DNA of 64,000 nucleotides from Nocardia niwae NBRC 108934 = DSM 45340. GTDB lineage: Bacteria > Actinomycetota > Actinomycetes > Mycobacteriales > Mycobacteriaceae. The notes under the pieces are model-generated. The model was not told the DNA's origin and did not search any database. It saw only the letters and a program-made list of their open reading frames with translations. A program made the translations under genes and the position numbers. This document shows positions 8,222 through 16,712 of this stretch, piece after piece (the first letter of the stretch is position 1; each line of letters begins with the position of its first letter). Location of the stretch: assembly GCF_001613465.1 (NCBI RefSeq), contig NZ_BDCK01000015.1, positions 703,674 through 767,673 of the forward strand, in the 5' to 3' direction.

Positions 8222-10501
8222 TCACATCTCGTGATCGCGGACCCATCCCGCGATCTGGGTCCGCGAAGTGAAGCCGAGCTTGGTCAGGATGTGCTCGACG
8301 TGGGTCTCGGCGGTGCGCACCGAGATCACCAGGTCCGCGGCGATGCGTTTGTTGCTGTGACCCGCGGCCACCAGGCGGGCGACGTCCTTCTCCCGGCGAG
8401 TGAGGACGTCGGCCGCCTGCGGCTCGGCGGATGCGGTCTGCGGCGGTCGGGCCGCGGTAGGCGCGCGCCCCAGCGCGTAATCGATCGCCTCGCCCAGCGA
8501 CAGCGTCGCCCCGCTGTCGAAGATCTCCTGGAACACTTCCTCGCCCAGTGCTTCTCGCACCCGCCCGCGCATCTTGTCGCCCAGGACGCCGGTGATGGCG
8601 TGCGCGAGGCGCACCGTGCTGCGTGCGAGGATCTCCGCGGCTCCGAGCAGACGTGCGGCGCGCTCGAAGTCGGCTCGCGCCACCGCCGTCCATGCCAGTC
8701 CCTCGAAACCGGAGGCGAGCCAGACGCACCGGTCGAACAGGCTGAACATCTCGACCGACCGGGCGAGATAACCGGTCGCGGCGTCTTGATCGCCGCGTCG
8801 CCAATGGTCCAGGCCCATCGACCACTGCGCCAGCCCACCGAGCAGAGACGGTCCCCGTTCGGTGGTGACCGTCAGGAGTCGCTCGGCGAAAACGGTGGAG
8901 CGCGCGTCGGAGAGCACCAGCGCGCACACGAAGGCGAAGGCGAGACTGTCCATTTCCATCGCGTAATGCCCGCATTCGGCGGCCAGATGGGTCGCCGTCT
9001 CCGCCAATTCGAGGGCGCGGGCGGTGTCGCCGTCGTTGAAGGCCAGCAACGCCGAGTCGAGCATCGCCTCCGCGAGAATGTCGGGCGCGTTGACTCTGCG
9101 TGCCAGGGCGACGCATTCGTCCACCAGCTGCCGCGCTGACCCGCGATCCGAGAGCAGCGCCGCGAGTGAGGCCGCCGCGGAGAGCCCGCGTGCGCGCAGC
9201 TCGGTCGGTTCGCTCGACTTCGCCAGCGCGTCGGTCAGCCAGCGGTAGCCCTCGGTGAGGAAACGGTTGTGCTCCCAGAACGGCCGCAGCACCGCGGCCA
9301 TCTCGAGCGCCGACTCCGGTGCGCCGGTGAGGCCGAACTGCAACGCCGCGCGCAGATTCGCGTGCTCGCGGTTCAGCTCACGGAACCAGACGACGTCGTC
9401 GGAACTCCAGTACGCGGTCCGGCCGCGCAGCGCCAGCCGCCGGTAGTGGTCGCGGTGGCGCGCTCGGATCGCGGGCTCGTCCCCGCGTTCGGTCAGCCGG
9501 TCGTGGGCGAATTGCCGGATCGGCTCCAGCATCGAGTACCGGCCGACGTCACCGTCGTAGCGCAGACTGAGCACCGATTTGTCGACCAGGCCGGTGAGCG
9601 CGTCGAACAGGGTCTGCGCCCTGGAAGCCGGTAGGCAGACGGCTTCGGCGGCGTCGATGTCGAAGCCACCGGAGAACACCGACAGCTGCTCCCACAGCCG
9701 CTGTTCGGCCGGGGTGCACAGGTCGTAACTCCAGCGGATCGCCCCCTCGATGGTCTGCTGCCGTTCGGGCGCCAAGCGCGGTCCCGCGCTGAGCAGACCC
9801 ATGGTGTCGTCGAGCCGGGCGAGAATCTGTTCCGGAGTGAACATCCGGAAACGCAAGGCGGCCAGTTCCAGCGCGAGCGGAATTCCGTCCAGCCTGCGGC
9901 AGATCGCCGCCAGCGCGCCCCGGTTCGCGGGCGTGGCCGCGAAGTCCGGGTTGGCCGCGCCCGCCCGCTCGGCGAGCAGCCGCATCGCATCGCTGTCCAC
10001 CGTCTTCTCGTCCGGTAGCGGCAGAGGCGCGACGGGCATGACCTGTTCACCCTGCACACCCAGCACCTCCCGGCTGGTCGCCAGCACCCGCACCTCGGGG
10101 GTCGTGGCGACGATCCGGCCGACCAGCTGCGCGCACGCGTCGATCAGGTGCTCGCAGTTGTCCAGGATCAATAGCAACCGTTTGTCCGCGAGGAACTCGG
10201 TCAGCCGCCGCAGGGGCGTCGCCGTGTCGTCGCGCAGCGCCAGCGCCTCGGCGACGGTCACCGTCACCAGGTCGGGGTCGTGCACGTCGGCCAGCTCGAC
10301 CAGCCATACCCCGTCCGGGAACGCGCGCGCGACCGCGACGCCGACCTGGCGGGACAGCCGGGTCTTGCCGACGCCGCCCGGACCGAGCAGCGTCAGCACC
10401 CGCGTCGTGGGCAGCAGCCGCTTCGCCGCGGCGAGTTCCTCCCGGCGCCCGACGAAGCTGGTGACCTCGGCAGGGAGGTTGCCGATGGGACGCCGCGCCA
10501 T
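8222..10501 (-). CDS. Large ATP-binding LuxR-family transcriptional regulator
   Basis: A 759-residue protein. ATG at 10501 (start of a MARRP leader) is preferred over an upstream in-frame ATG at 10570 because the conserved LPAEVTSFVGR opening of this family comes directly after it. GPGGVGKTRL near residue 40 is a P-loop, LLLILDNCEH is a Walker B region, and residues ~380-660 form TPR-like helices. The last ~60 residues hold a LuxR HTH (LTRREKDVARLVAAGHSNKRIA). Such regulators usually respond to a ligand through the ATPase/TPR part. It lies inside the catabolic island, transcribed with ribBA, padR and iclR, and may sense a substrate or intermediate. Confidence 0.85.
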   Translation of the reverse strand: MARRPIGNLPAEVTSFVGRREELAAAKRLLPTTRVLTLLGPGGVGKTRLSRQVGVAVARAFPDGVWLVELADVHDPDLVTVTVAEALALRDDTATPLRRLTEFLADKRLLLILDNCEHLIDACAQLVGRIVATTPEVRVLATSREVLGVQGEQVMPVAPLPLPDEKTVDSDAMRLLAERAGAANPDFAATPANRGALAAICRRLDGIPLALELAALRFRMFTPEQILARLDDTMGLLSAGPRLAPERQQTIEGAIRWSYDLCTPAEQRLWEQLSVFSGGFDIDAAEAVCLPASRAQTLFDALTGLVDKSVLSLRYDGDVGRYSMLEPIRQFAHDRLTERGDEPAIRARHRDHYRRLALRGRTAYWSSDDVVWFRELNREHANLRAALQFGLTGAPESALEMAAVLRPFWEHNRFLTEGYRWLTDALAKSSEPTELRARGLSAAASLAALLSDRGSARQLVDECVALARRVNAPDILAEAMLDSALLAFNDGDTARALELAETATHLAAECGHYAMEMDSLAFAFVCALVLSDARSTVFAERLLTVTTERGPSLLGGLAQWSMGLDHWRRGDQDAATGYLARSVEMFSLFDRCVWLASGFEGLAWTAVARADFERAARLLGAAEILARSTVRLAHAITGVLGDKMRGRVREALGEEVFQEIFDSGATLSLGEAIDYALGRAPTAARPPQTASAEPQAADVLTRREKDVARLVAAGHSNKRIAADLVISVRTAETHVEHILTKLGFTSRTQIAGWVRDHEM

Positions 10502-10642
10502 GGGTGTCAACCCTAGGTACCGCGCGTGGCGCGCAAGAGCATTCTGGACAAATTCAACTCCGGTGGGCATCCCCGCGTGGTCCGCCGGCGCGGGGCCTGC
10601 GAAGACGTCGCCGGGACAGCGGATGGATCGAACAGTTTCCGC

Positions 10643-11872
10643 TCATCGGACGGCGACGGCGGGGTCGACCTCGGTCAACTGGTGGCGCATGCGGTCGCGC
10701 TTGGCGCGCAGATAGCGCACGTTGTGCTCGGTCGGGCTGGTCTGCAGGGGGATTCGCCGTTCGACGGCGATACCGTATTCGGTCAGACCCGCCTGTTTGG
10801 CGGGATTGTTGCTGAGCAACCGGACCGACCGCACACCCAGGTCGGCCAGGATCTGGGCGGCGGCGCCGTAGTGGCGGGCGTCGACGGGCAGCCCGAGCAG
10901 CAGGTTCGCGTCGACGGTGTCGGCGCCCCCGTCCTGGAGCTCGTATGCGCGCAGTTTGTTCAGCAGCCCGACGCCGCGTCCCTCTTGTCCGCGCAGATAG
11001 ATCACGACCCCGCGGCCTTCGGCGGCCACGGCCCGCAGGGCGGCGTCGAGCTGCTCGCCGCAGTCGCAGCGCAGCGAACCGAACGCGTCTCCGGTGAGGC
11101 ATTCCGAGTGCACCCGGGTCAAGACGTCGTGTTCGCCCGGCGCACCGAACACCAGCGCGAGATGCTCGGCGTGGTTCGTCGCGTCCCGATAGCCGATCAG
11201 CCGGAACTCGCCGGACGGGGTGGGCAGCCGGGTCTCCACGATCCGGGCGACGCCCGCCTCGCGCCGCAGGCGGTAGTCCACCAGATCGGCGATGGAGATG
11301 ATCGGGATCCCGTGCACGCGGGCCATGGTCAGCAGTTCCGGCAGGCGGGCCATCGACCCGTCGTCGCGGACCACCTCGGCGATGACGCCGGCGGGGCGCA
11401 AGCCCGCCAGCCGCGCCAAATCGACAGCGGCCTCGGTATGCCCTCGCCGGCCGAGTACGCCACGCGGGTGCGCTCGGAGGGGAAACACGTGCCCCGGGCG
11501 GGTGAGGTCCCGGGGTGTGGCGGCGGGATCGGCGAGCAGGCGCATGGTGTGCGCCCGGTCGGCGGCCGAGATGCCGGTGCCCACGCCCGCCGCCGCGTCC
11601 ACCGAGACCGTGTAGGCGGTGCCCTTCGGGTCCTGGTTGACCGCCGTCATCGGCGGCAGTTCCAGGCGGTCGAGATCCTCGCCCGCCATGGGCACGCACA
11701 ACACGCCACTGGTGTGCCGCACCAGGAATCCGATATTGCGCGGGGTCGCCATCTCCGCGGCGAGTACCAGGTCGCCTTCGTTCTCGCGGTCCTCGTCGTC
11801 CACCACGAGCGCCACGCCGCCGCTCGCGATCGCCGCCACCGCGGCAGGCACCGTGTCCAGTTCACCGGTCAT
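10643..11872 (-). CDS. ribBA: Bifunctional RibBA: 3,4-dihydroxy-2-butanone-4-phosphate synthase / GTP cyclohydrolase II
   Basis: A 409-residue enzyme with both halves intact. RibB (about 1-200) shows [19 protein letters not shown] and [16 protein letters not shown]; RibA (about 205-400) shows the zinc site C-x10-C-x-C ([14 protein letters not shown]) and GQEGRGVGL. Together they start both branches of riboflavin synthesis. GGAGGTGGCGGACG precedes the ATG. The gene stands alone, not in a rib operon, between LuxR and PadR regulators in the steroid island. This suggests a dedicated flavin supply for the FMNH2/FAD enzymes encoded around it. A housekeeping rib operon elsewhere is expected but not visible. 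A shared operator-like site lies 14 bases upstream. Confidence 0.93.
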   Translation of the reverse strand: MTGELDTVPAAVAAIASGGVALVVDDEDRENEGDLVLAAEMATPRNIGFLVRHTSGVLCVPMAGEDLDRLELPPMTAVNQDPKGTAYTVSVDAAAGVGTGISAADRAHTMRLLADPAATPRDLTRPGHVFPLRAHPRGVLGRRGHTEAAVDLARLAGLRPAGVIAEVVRDDGSMARLPELLTMARVHGIPIISIADLVDYRLRREAGVARIVETRLPTPSGEFRLIGYRDATNHAEHLALVFGAPGEHDVLTRVHSECLTGDAFGSLRCDCGEQLDAALRAVAAEGRGVVIYLRGQEGRGVGLLNKLRAYELQDGGADTVDANLLLGLPVDARHYGAAAQILADLGVRSVRLLSNNPAKQAGLTEYGIAVERRIPLQTSPTEHNVRYLRAKRDRMRHQLTEVDPAVAVR

Positions 11873-11885
11873 CGTCCGCCACCTC

Positions 11886-11906
11886 CATATGCCTAATCGA
11901 AATATG
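11886..11906 (+). promoter_or_regulatory. Operator-like site A upstream of ribBA
   Basis: CATATGCCTAATCGAAATAT (bases 11886-11905, followed by G) fits ATATGC-N4-TCGA-AATA. CATAT and ATATG at its ends also form a palindrome. It lies between padR and ribBA, just upstream of the ribBA ribosome binding site. The same pattern occurs near 12532, 13573 and 14145. Confidence 0.55.
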
Positions 11907-11933
11907 GCGGGCCCGGAACGGCCAGGTGGCGTC

Positions 11934-12509
11934 TCACTGAGTGAGGCGGTCGATGTCCGCGAGCAGTTCGCGGGCGAAATCGCGCTCCGCCTCGTAGTGC
12001 CGGACACACCAGCGCAGCACCAGTTCCGGATAGACCCAGTCCGGATTCGCCTCGGCGCCTTCCGCGTCGGCCTCGGCGCGTTTGCGCATCTTCTCGGCGT
12101 ACGCGATGTGCTCGGTGAGGATGTCACGCATCCGCTCGGGCTCGGCGAGATTGCCCAGCCATGCCCGCAGCATCACGCTGTGCTTGAGCACCGGCGCCTC
12201 GACCGGCGCGTGATTGACCCAGTTCGCGGCCGCCGCACGGCCTTCCGGCGTGATGGAGTACATCCGCTTGCCGCGCACGCCGTCGTCCTGCACGACCGTG
12301 CGGGAGCTGGCGTAGCCGTGCTTCTCCAGACGCTTGAGTTCGGCGTAGATCTGGCTGAACGACGGGCTCCAATAGAAGAACTGCAGACTCCAGTCGGCCC
12401 ATTTCTTCAGGTCGTAGCCGGAGAGTTCGTCGGCGTGCGAGAGCATGCCGAGCACGGCCCACGCGGTGGTCGGCAGGTCGGGCACCGCGGGTGTGCCGCC
12501 ATCGGTCAT
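11934..12509 (-). CDS. PadR-family transcriptional regulator
   Basis: A 191-residue protein; ATG at 12509 is preferred over one 24 bases upstream because the winged helix begins soon after it. [41 protein letters not shown] and [11 protein letters not shown] (residues ~13-95) are the PadR winged helix with its C-terminal wing. The remaining helices would form the dimer domain. PadR repressors often sense aromatic ligands. It lies between iclR (37 bases) and ribBA (61 bases), with a copy of the shared motif before it and another after it, so autoregulation and control of ribBA and the hsaB/ksh run are plausible. Confidence 0.88.
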   Translation of the reverse strand: MTDGGTPAVPDLPTTAWAVLGMLSHADELSGYDLKKWADWSLQFFYWSPSFSQIYAELKRLEKHGYASSRTVVQDDGVRGKRMYSITPEGRAAAANWVNHAPVEAPVLKHSVMLRAWLGNLAEPERMRDILTEHIAYAEKMRKRAEADAEGAEANPDWVYPELVLRWCVRHYEAERDFARELLADIDRLTQ

Positions 12510-12531
12510 GGTCGGACTGTACCGCTCAGGC

Positions 12532-12549
12532 ATATGCGGATTCGATCTA
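12532..12549 (+). promoter_or_regulatory. Operator-like site C between iclR and padR
   Basis: ATATGCGGATTCGATCTA fits ATATGC-N4-TCGA with a weaker 3' end than sites A and B. It sits upstream of the padR start and touches the end of iclR. It is counted with the other three sites because of the identical first and central blocks. Confidence 0.4.
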
Positions 12550-13377
12550 TCGCCAGCGCGCCCGGCGCGGGAACAGCGTCCGCCCCGCCTCGTGGGAGAT
12601 CTCCAGCAGCACCCGCGCCAGCTTGTCGAAACTCATCGCCTCGGCCCGCCCGGACAGCGACAGCGCCGCGGGAGCCGTGCCACGGCCGCGCAATGGTGCT
12701 GCGACACAAGCGATTCCGTCCATGGATTCCTCGCGGTCCACCGCAACGCCCTGGCGCAGGCGGATCTGGGCCAGCGCGCGGTGCAACGCGTCGGGCTCGG
12801 TGATGGTGTGCGCGGTCATGCGCGGCAGCCGGGAATGGAACGCGGCTTCGGCGATGCTCGGCTCCAAGGCGGCCAGCATCGCCTTGCCCAGTGCCGTGGA
12901 ATGCGCGGGCATGCGGCCGCCGAGGCGGGTCGGCAGAATCGCGGCCAGTCGCCCACCGGCCTTGTCCAGGTAGACGACCTCGCGACCGTCGAGCACCGCC
13001 AGATGGCCGACCATGCCGGTGCGCTGACACAACTCGTGCAGTAGCGGACTGACGGCGTCGCGGATCTCGTTGTGGTCGGCGGTGAGCCCGCCGAGTTCCA
13101 GGGTGCGCATGCCGAGCCGGTATCCGCCGGACGTGTGGGCCAGCCAGCGCAGCCGGATCATCTGGTCGAGGATCCGATGGACGGTCGAGCGCGGCAGGCC
13201 GGTGCGCTCCACCAGGCCGAGCAGCGTCAGCGTCGGCGTGGCGGCGTCGAACGCGTCCAGGATGAGGGTCATCCGTTCGATCATCGAGACGGGTACGTCG
13301 GCGGGGCCGGATTCAGCGTTTACAGGGCGAGCGCGGTGGGGCGCCCGGGCGGCTTCGGGCCGCAGCGTGACGGTCAT
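12547..13377 (-). CDS. IclR-family transcriptional regulator
   Basis: A 276-residue protein starting at ATG 13377. MIERMTLILDAFDAATPTLT and GLPRSTVHRILDQMIRLRWL (residues ~31-85) are the IclR winged helix. The effector domain follows with GMVGHLAVLDGREVVYLDK, ALGKAMLAAL and GIACVAAPLRGRG, the usual ligand pocket signature. IclR regulators in catabolic clusters bind small acids or aromatics. It is divergent from the hsaB/kshA/kshB/hsaC run across a 223-base gap, which makes it a candidate regulator of that run. A TACGTAG-rich stretch near 13486-13500 in the gap could be part of its site. Confidence 0.9.
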   Translation of the reverse strand: MTVTLRPEAARAPHRARPVNAESGPADVPVSMIERMTLILDAFDAATPTLTLLGLVERTGLPRSTVHRILDQMIRLRWLAHTSGGYRLGMRTLELGGLTADHNEIRDAVSPLLHELCQRTGMVGHLAVLDGREVVYLDKAGGRLAAILPTRLGGRMPAHSTALGKAMLAALEPSIAEAAFHSRLPRMTAHTITEPDALHRALAQIRLRQGVAVDREESMDGIACVAAPLRGRGTAPAALSLSGRAEAMSFDKLARVLLEISHEAGRTLFPRRARWR

Positions 13378-13572
13378 CTGAACCTCCGTCGGTCACATTC
13401 GGGCTGGTCGACCGGGCATTTCGGGCCCGGTCTGCTGTGTCTCCCATCACACTGGCGAATCCTCGACCGGGATGAATCGGGAGAACTACGTAGCTTCTAC
13501 GGATCTCGATCTCGGTGACCGGACTCCGGTCTTGACCTCCCTCGGGCGGCGACTGCTGTCATAGCTGTCAGG

Positions 13573-13591
13573 TATATGCCTGATCGAAATA
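13573..13591 (+). promoter_or_regulatory. Operator-like site B before the hsaB-like gene
   Basis: TATATGCCTGATCGAAATA, the closest match to site A: 15 bases from ATATGCCT to CGAAATA are identical except for one A/G change. It ends directly against the AGGAGG ribosome binding site of the flavin reductase gene. A repressor bound here would block transcription start or early elongation. Confidence 0.55.
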
Positions 13592-13600
13592 GGAGGTCCG

Positions 13601-14107
13601 ATGGAACCGGTGCTCGAGATGGACGGATCGCCACTGGACGTGCGCGACTTCAAAGCCGTGCTGGGTCGCTTCTGCACCGGCGTCACGGTGATCACCGCAC
13701 ACTCCGGTGACGGGCCGGTCGGATTCACCTGCCAGTCCTTCTCCGCGCTGTCGCTGGAGCCGCCCGCGGTCTGCTTCTGCCCGGCGCGCACGTCCACCTC
13801 GTGGCCGCGCATCCGCGCGGTGGGCCGGCTCTGCGTCAACATCCTGGCCCACGACCAGCAGGACATCTGCCGCCGGCTCGCGCGCAGCGGCACCGACAAG
13901 TTCGCGGGGGTCGACTGGGAGCCGTCGCCGAACGGCTCGCCACGGCTGGCCGGGAGCATGGCCTGGCTCGATTGCGAGGTCGAGCAGGAGGTCGACGGCG
14001 GTGACCACACCATCGTCATCGCGCGCGTCACCGCCCTGTCAGAGCACCGTGAAGCCGCGCCGCTGCTGTTCTACCGCTCCGCGTTCGGGCGGCTCGATCC
14101 GGCCTGA
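13601..14107 (+). CDS. hsaB: HsaB-like flavin reductase component
   Basis: A 168-residue protein with AGGAGG seven bases before ATG. The flavin-reductase-like (split-barrel) fold is shown by FCTGVTVITAHSGDGPVGFTCQSF cut into its core GVTVIT and GFTCQSF motifs, plus CVNILAHDQQDICRRLA and a C-terminal HHT-like region (GDHTIVIARV). HsaB uses NADH to make FMNH2 for HsaA. Family length is 160-190. It opens the second plus-strand run (hsaB-kshA-orf-kshB-hsaC) and is separated from its oxygenase partner by ~6 kb of regulators and ribBA. It may also serve other flavin oxygenases in the island. Confidence 0.86.
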   Translation: MEPVLEMDGSPLDVRDFKAVLGRFCTGVTVITAHSGDGPVGFTCQSFSALSLEPPAVCFCPARTSTSWPRIRAVGRLCVNILAHDQQDICRRLARSGTDKFAGVDWEPSPNGSPRLAGSMAWLDCEVEQEVDGGDHTIVIARVTALSEHREAAPLLFYRSAFGRLDPA

Positions 14108-14144
14108 GCGCCTCCCGGCCAGTGGGACTGCGCATTTCCGCCCC

Positions 14145-14163
14145 GCATGTCGAACCGAAATAT
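14145..14163 (+). promoter_or_regulatory. Operator-like site D before kshA
   Basis: GCATGTCGAACCGAAATAT resembles sites A-C (ATGYCKRAYCGAAATA in common with A and B). It lies in the 92-base gap between the hsaB-like gene and kshA, so kshA may have its own regulated promoter. Confidence 0.4.
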
Positions 14164-14199
14164 CGAGGTGACAAACGTGCGCGAATTGTGGAGGAACCG

Positions 14200-15342
14200 A
14201 TGACTACCGACACCGAGGTCCGAGTGATCGACGCGGGCGCTCCGCCCGCCCGGTACGCGCGCGGCTGGCACTGCCTGGGCCTCGCGCGGGACTTCCGGGA
14301 CGGTGAACCGCACACCGTCGAGATCTTCGGCACCGAACTGGTCGTGTTCGCCGGGGCGGGCGGGGAACTCCACGTTTTGGATGCCTACTGCAGGCACATG
14401 GGCGGGAACCTGGGCGACGGCCGGATCAAGGGGGACTCGATCGCCTGCCCGTTCCACGACTGGCGCTGGGGCGGCAACGGCCGCTGCACCGGCATCCCCT
14501 ACGGCCGCCGCGTTCCACCCCGGGCGCGGACCCGCTCATGGCCGACCCTGGAGCAGAACAAGCAGCTGTTCGTATGGAACGACCCCGAGGGCAATCCACC
14601 CCCGGAACAGGTCACGATCCCGCGCATCGAGGGCGCGTTCAGCGACGAGTGGACCGAGTGGACCTGGAACACCATGACGATCGACGGCGCGAACTGCCGC
14701 GAGGTCATCGACAACGTGGTGGACATGGCGCACTTCTTCTACGTGCACTTCGGGTTCCCCACCTACTTCAAGAACGTCTTCGAGGGTCACATCGCCAGTC
14801 AGTACATGACGTCGGTGTCGCGCGAGGACATGATGGGGGAGACCGCTAAGGCGTTGGGCGGCAAGAACGTCCTGCACTCCGACGCCTCGTACTACGGCCC
14901 GTCCTACATGATCGATCACCTGCGCAGCGAGAGCGCGGGACTGACGGTCGAGGGCGTGCTCATCAACTGCCACTACCCGGTGTCACCGACGAAGTTCGTG
15001 CTGCAATACGGCGCGATCGTGAAGAAACCGCACGGTGTGTCGCCGGAGCAGGCCGAGGACATCGCGGCGAAGTTCGCGGGCGGTCTGGGCCGCGGCTTCG
15101 AACAGGACGCCGCGATCTGGCAGCGCAAGACCCGCATCGACAATCCACTGCTGTGCGAGGAGGACGGGCCCGTCTACCAGCTGCGCCGCTGGTACGAGCA
15201 GTTCTACACCGATGCGGCCGAGGTCGACCCGAAGATGACCGACCGCTTCGAGTTCGAGGTCGACACCACCCGCGCGGTCACGGCCTGGGAAGCGGAGGTC
15301 GCCGAGAATCTCGCTGGGCAGCGCGCCGCCGCCGGATCCTGA
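14200..15342 (+). CDS. kshA: 3-ketosteroid 9-alpha-monooxygenase oxygenase subunit KshA
   Basis: A 380-residue Rieske oxygenase, similar to mycobacterial KshA (~386). ATG at 14200 follows GTGGAGGAACCG; an upstream start at 14122 would add residues not found in the family. RYARGWHCLG opens the protein. The Rieske cluster ligands are Cys64/His66 (YCRHMGG) and Cys83/His86 (CPFHDW). The mononuclear iron ligands are His178 and His183 in DNVVDMAHFFYVHFG, plus a later Asp. FPTYFKNVFEGHIASQY and CHYPV are near-identical to known KshA. It hydroxylates C9 of 1,4-diene-3-ketosteroids; with delta-1-dehydrogenation this opens ring B. The reductase is encoded at 15623. Confidence 0.94.
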   Translation: MTTDTEVRVIDAGAPPARYARGWHCLGLARDFRDGEPHTVEIFGTELVVFAGAGGELHVLDAYCRHMGGNLGDGRIKGDSIACPFHDWRWGGNGRCTGIPYGRRVPPRARTRSWPTLEQNKQLFVWNDPEGNPPPEQVTIPRIEGAFSDEWTEWTWNTMTIDGANCREVIDNVVDMAHFFYVHFGFPTYFKNVFEGHIASQYMTSVSREDMMGETAKALGGKNVLHSDASYYGPSYMIDHLRSESAGLTVEGVLINCHYPVSPTKFVLQYGAIVKKPHGVSPEQAEDIAAKFAGGLGRGFEQDAAIWQRKTRIDNPLLCEEDGPVYQLRRWYEQFYTDAAEVDPKMTDRFEFEVDTTRAVTAWEAEVAENLAGQRAAAGS

Positions 15343-15353
15343 GCGGGATCGTG

Positions 15354-15581
15354 ATGGAACGGGTTACCTGCCGTACCTGCGAAACCTGCGTGCTGGTCGA
15401 GAAGTACAGCCCGCAGCACACCAGCGTGCAGTGGACCGCAGACGCCGTGGCGGCGTGCGCCGAGTTCGCCGGAGCGGACAGCACGCGCGTGCGCACCTGC
15501 GTCGCGCTGCGCGACAGCATCGATGCCGCCGTCGCCTGCGGTCGCATCGACATCGGCACGCGGGACGGAGATGCGCCGTGA
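15354..15581 (+). CDS. Small Cys-rich protein between kshA and kshB, unknown function
   Basis: A 75-residue reading frame beginning 11 bases after kshA stops. Its start has CRTCETC (three Cys in seven residues), with further Cys in AACAEF, RTCVALRD and VACGRID. It has no membrane segment or signal peptide. The stop overlaps an in-frame GTG of the kshB-like gene as GTGA, which supports real translation. The CxxCxxC start could hold a metal or an Fe-S cluster, and the position between a Rieske oxygenase and its reductase suggests a role in electron transfer, cluster assembly or regulation. I do not recognise a family. The alternative, a chance open frame, is less likely given the tight packing. 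Confidence 0.6.
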   Translation: MERVTCRTCETCVLVEKYSPQHTSVQWTADAVAACAEFAGADSTRVRTCVALRDSIDAAVACGRIDIGTRDGDAP

Positions 15582-15622
15582 GTGCGGCGCACGCCGTGGA
15601 CGGCCGGAGAGGAGACACAACA

Positions 15623-16696
15623 GTGGATCGGGCGGCCGTGCTGCCGACGCGGATTCCCGGCGACACCGACAGCAACCAGGGCGCTGTCCTGCCGCTGCGG
15701 GTGGTGCGGGTGATCGAGGAGACCGACGACGCGGTCTCGCTGGAACTGGATCCGGCCACCGGGCGGTCGAATTCGATCGCCTACCGGGCTGGTCAGTTCC
15801 TGACCCTGCGGATACCGAGTGAGCTGACGGGCTCGGTGAGCCGGTGTTACTCCCTGTCCAGTGCGCCACACGAGGAAGGGCCGCTGAAGGTCACCGTCAA
15901 GCGAACGCCAGACGGCTACGGATCCAACTGGCTGTGCGACAACGCCGTCGCGGGAACGGTTCTCGACGCGCTGCCGCCCGCCGGTGTGTTCACCCCCGCG
16001 TCGCTCGACGACGACGTGCTGTTGTTCGCGGCAGGCAGTGGGATCACCCCGGTGCTGTCGATCCTGAAATCGATACTGGCAGCCGGGGCCGGGCACTGCA
16101 CGCTGATCTACGCCAACCGCGACGAACGATCGGTGATCTTCGCCGCCGAACTCGCCGACCTCGCGGCCCGGTATCCCGGCCGCCTGGTCGTGGTGCACTG
16201 GCTGGAGAGCCTGCAAGGGCTGCCCACCCGCGCGCAGCTCGCGGCGCTGGCCGGACCGTGGTCCGAGCGCGAAGCGTTCGTCTGCGGCCCCGGTCCCTTC
16301 ATGGACGCGGTCTCCGCAGCGCTGATCGGGCTGGGCGCCGGGCGCGTGCACGTCGAGAAATTCGTGTCGCTCACCGGCAACCCGTTCGAGAGCGCCGTCC
16401 CGGAACCGGCCGACTCCGGCGACAGCGCCGCGGTCGAAGTCGAACTCGACGGCGAGACGCGCGAACTTCCGTGGCCACGCGAGCAGGTCCTGCTCGACGT
16501 CCTGCTGGCCCATGGGCTGGCGGCGCCCTACTCCTGCCGTGAGGGCGCCTGCAGCGCCTGCACCTGCCGAGTCGTCTCGGGGCAGGTGGAGATGCGGCAC
16601 AACGAAGTTCTCGACGAGGCCGATCTGGCCGACGGATACGTGCTGGCCTGCCAGGCGGTCCCGGTCACCGACACGGTGCAAGTCACCTATTCCTGA
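15623..16696 (+). CDS. kshB: KshB-type ferredoxin-NAD(P) reductase with C-terminal [2Fe-2S] domain
   Basis: A 357-residue reductase. GTG at 15623 has GAGGAG eight bases upstream; a GTG at 15578 overlapping the previous stop is a second option but would add a tail not typical of KshB. Residues ~15-110 bind FAD (RCYSLSSAP), ~110-240 bind NAD(P)H (LLFAAGSGITPVLSILKS and FVCGPGPFMDA), and ~265-357 form a plant-type ferredoxin domain with CREGACSACTC and a later Cys. NWLCDNA and HWLESLQGLP are KshB signatures. It passes electrons from NADH to KshA. Confidence 0.92.
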   Translation: MDRAAVLPTRIPGDTDSNQGAVLPLRVVRVIEETDDAVSLELDPATGRSNSIAYRAGQFLTLRIPSELTGSVSRCYSLSSAPHEEGPLKVTVKRTPDGYGSNWLCDNAVAGTVLDALPPAGVFTPASLDDDVLLFAAGSGITPVLSILKSILAAGAGHCTLIYANRDERSVIFAAELADLAARYPGRLVVVHWLESLQGLPTRAQLAALAGPWSEREAFVCGPGPFMDAVSAALIGLGAGRVHVEKFVSLTGNPFESAVPEPADSGDSAAVEVELDGETRELPWPREQVLLDVLLAHGLAAPYSCREGACSACTCRVVSGQVEMRHNEVLDEADLADGYVLACQAVPVTDTVQVTYS

Positions 16697-16712
16697 GGAG
16701 TACGACGAATCA

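Noticed and set aside
10502..10642. FMN riboswitch for ribBA
   Set aside because: This gap is downstream of ribBA, and the real leader (11873-11933) is too short to hold an RFN element.
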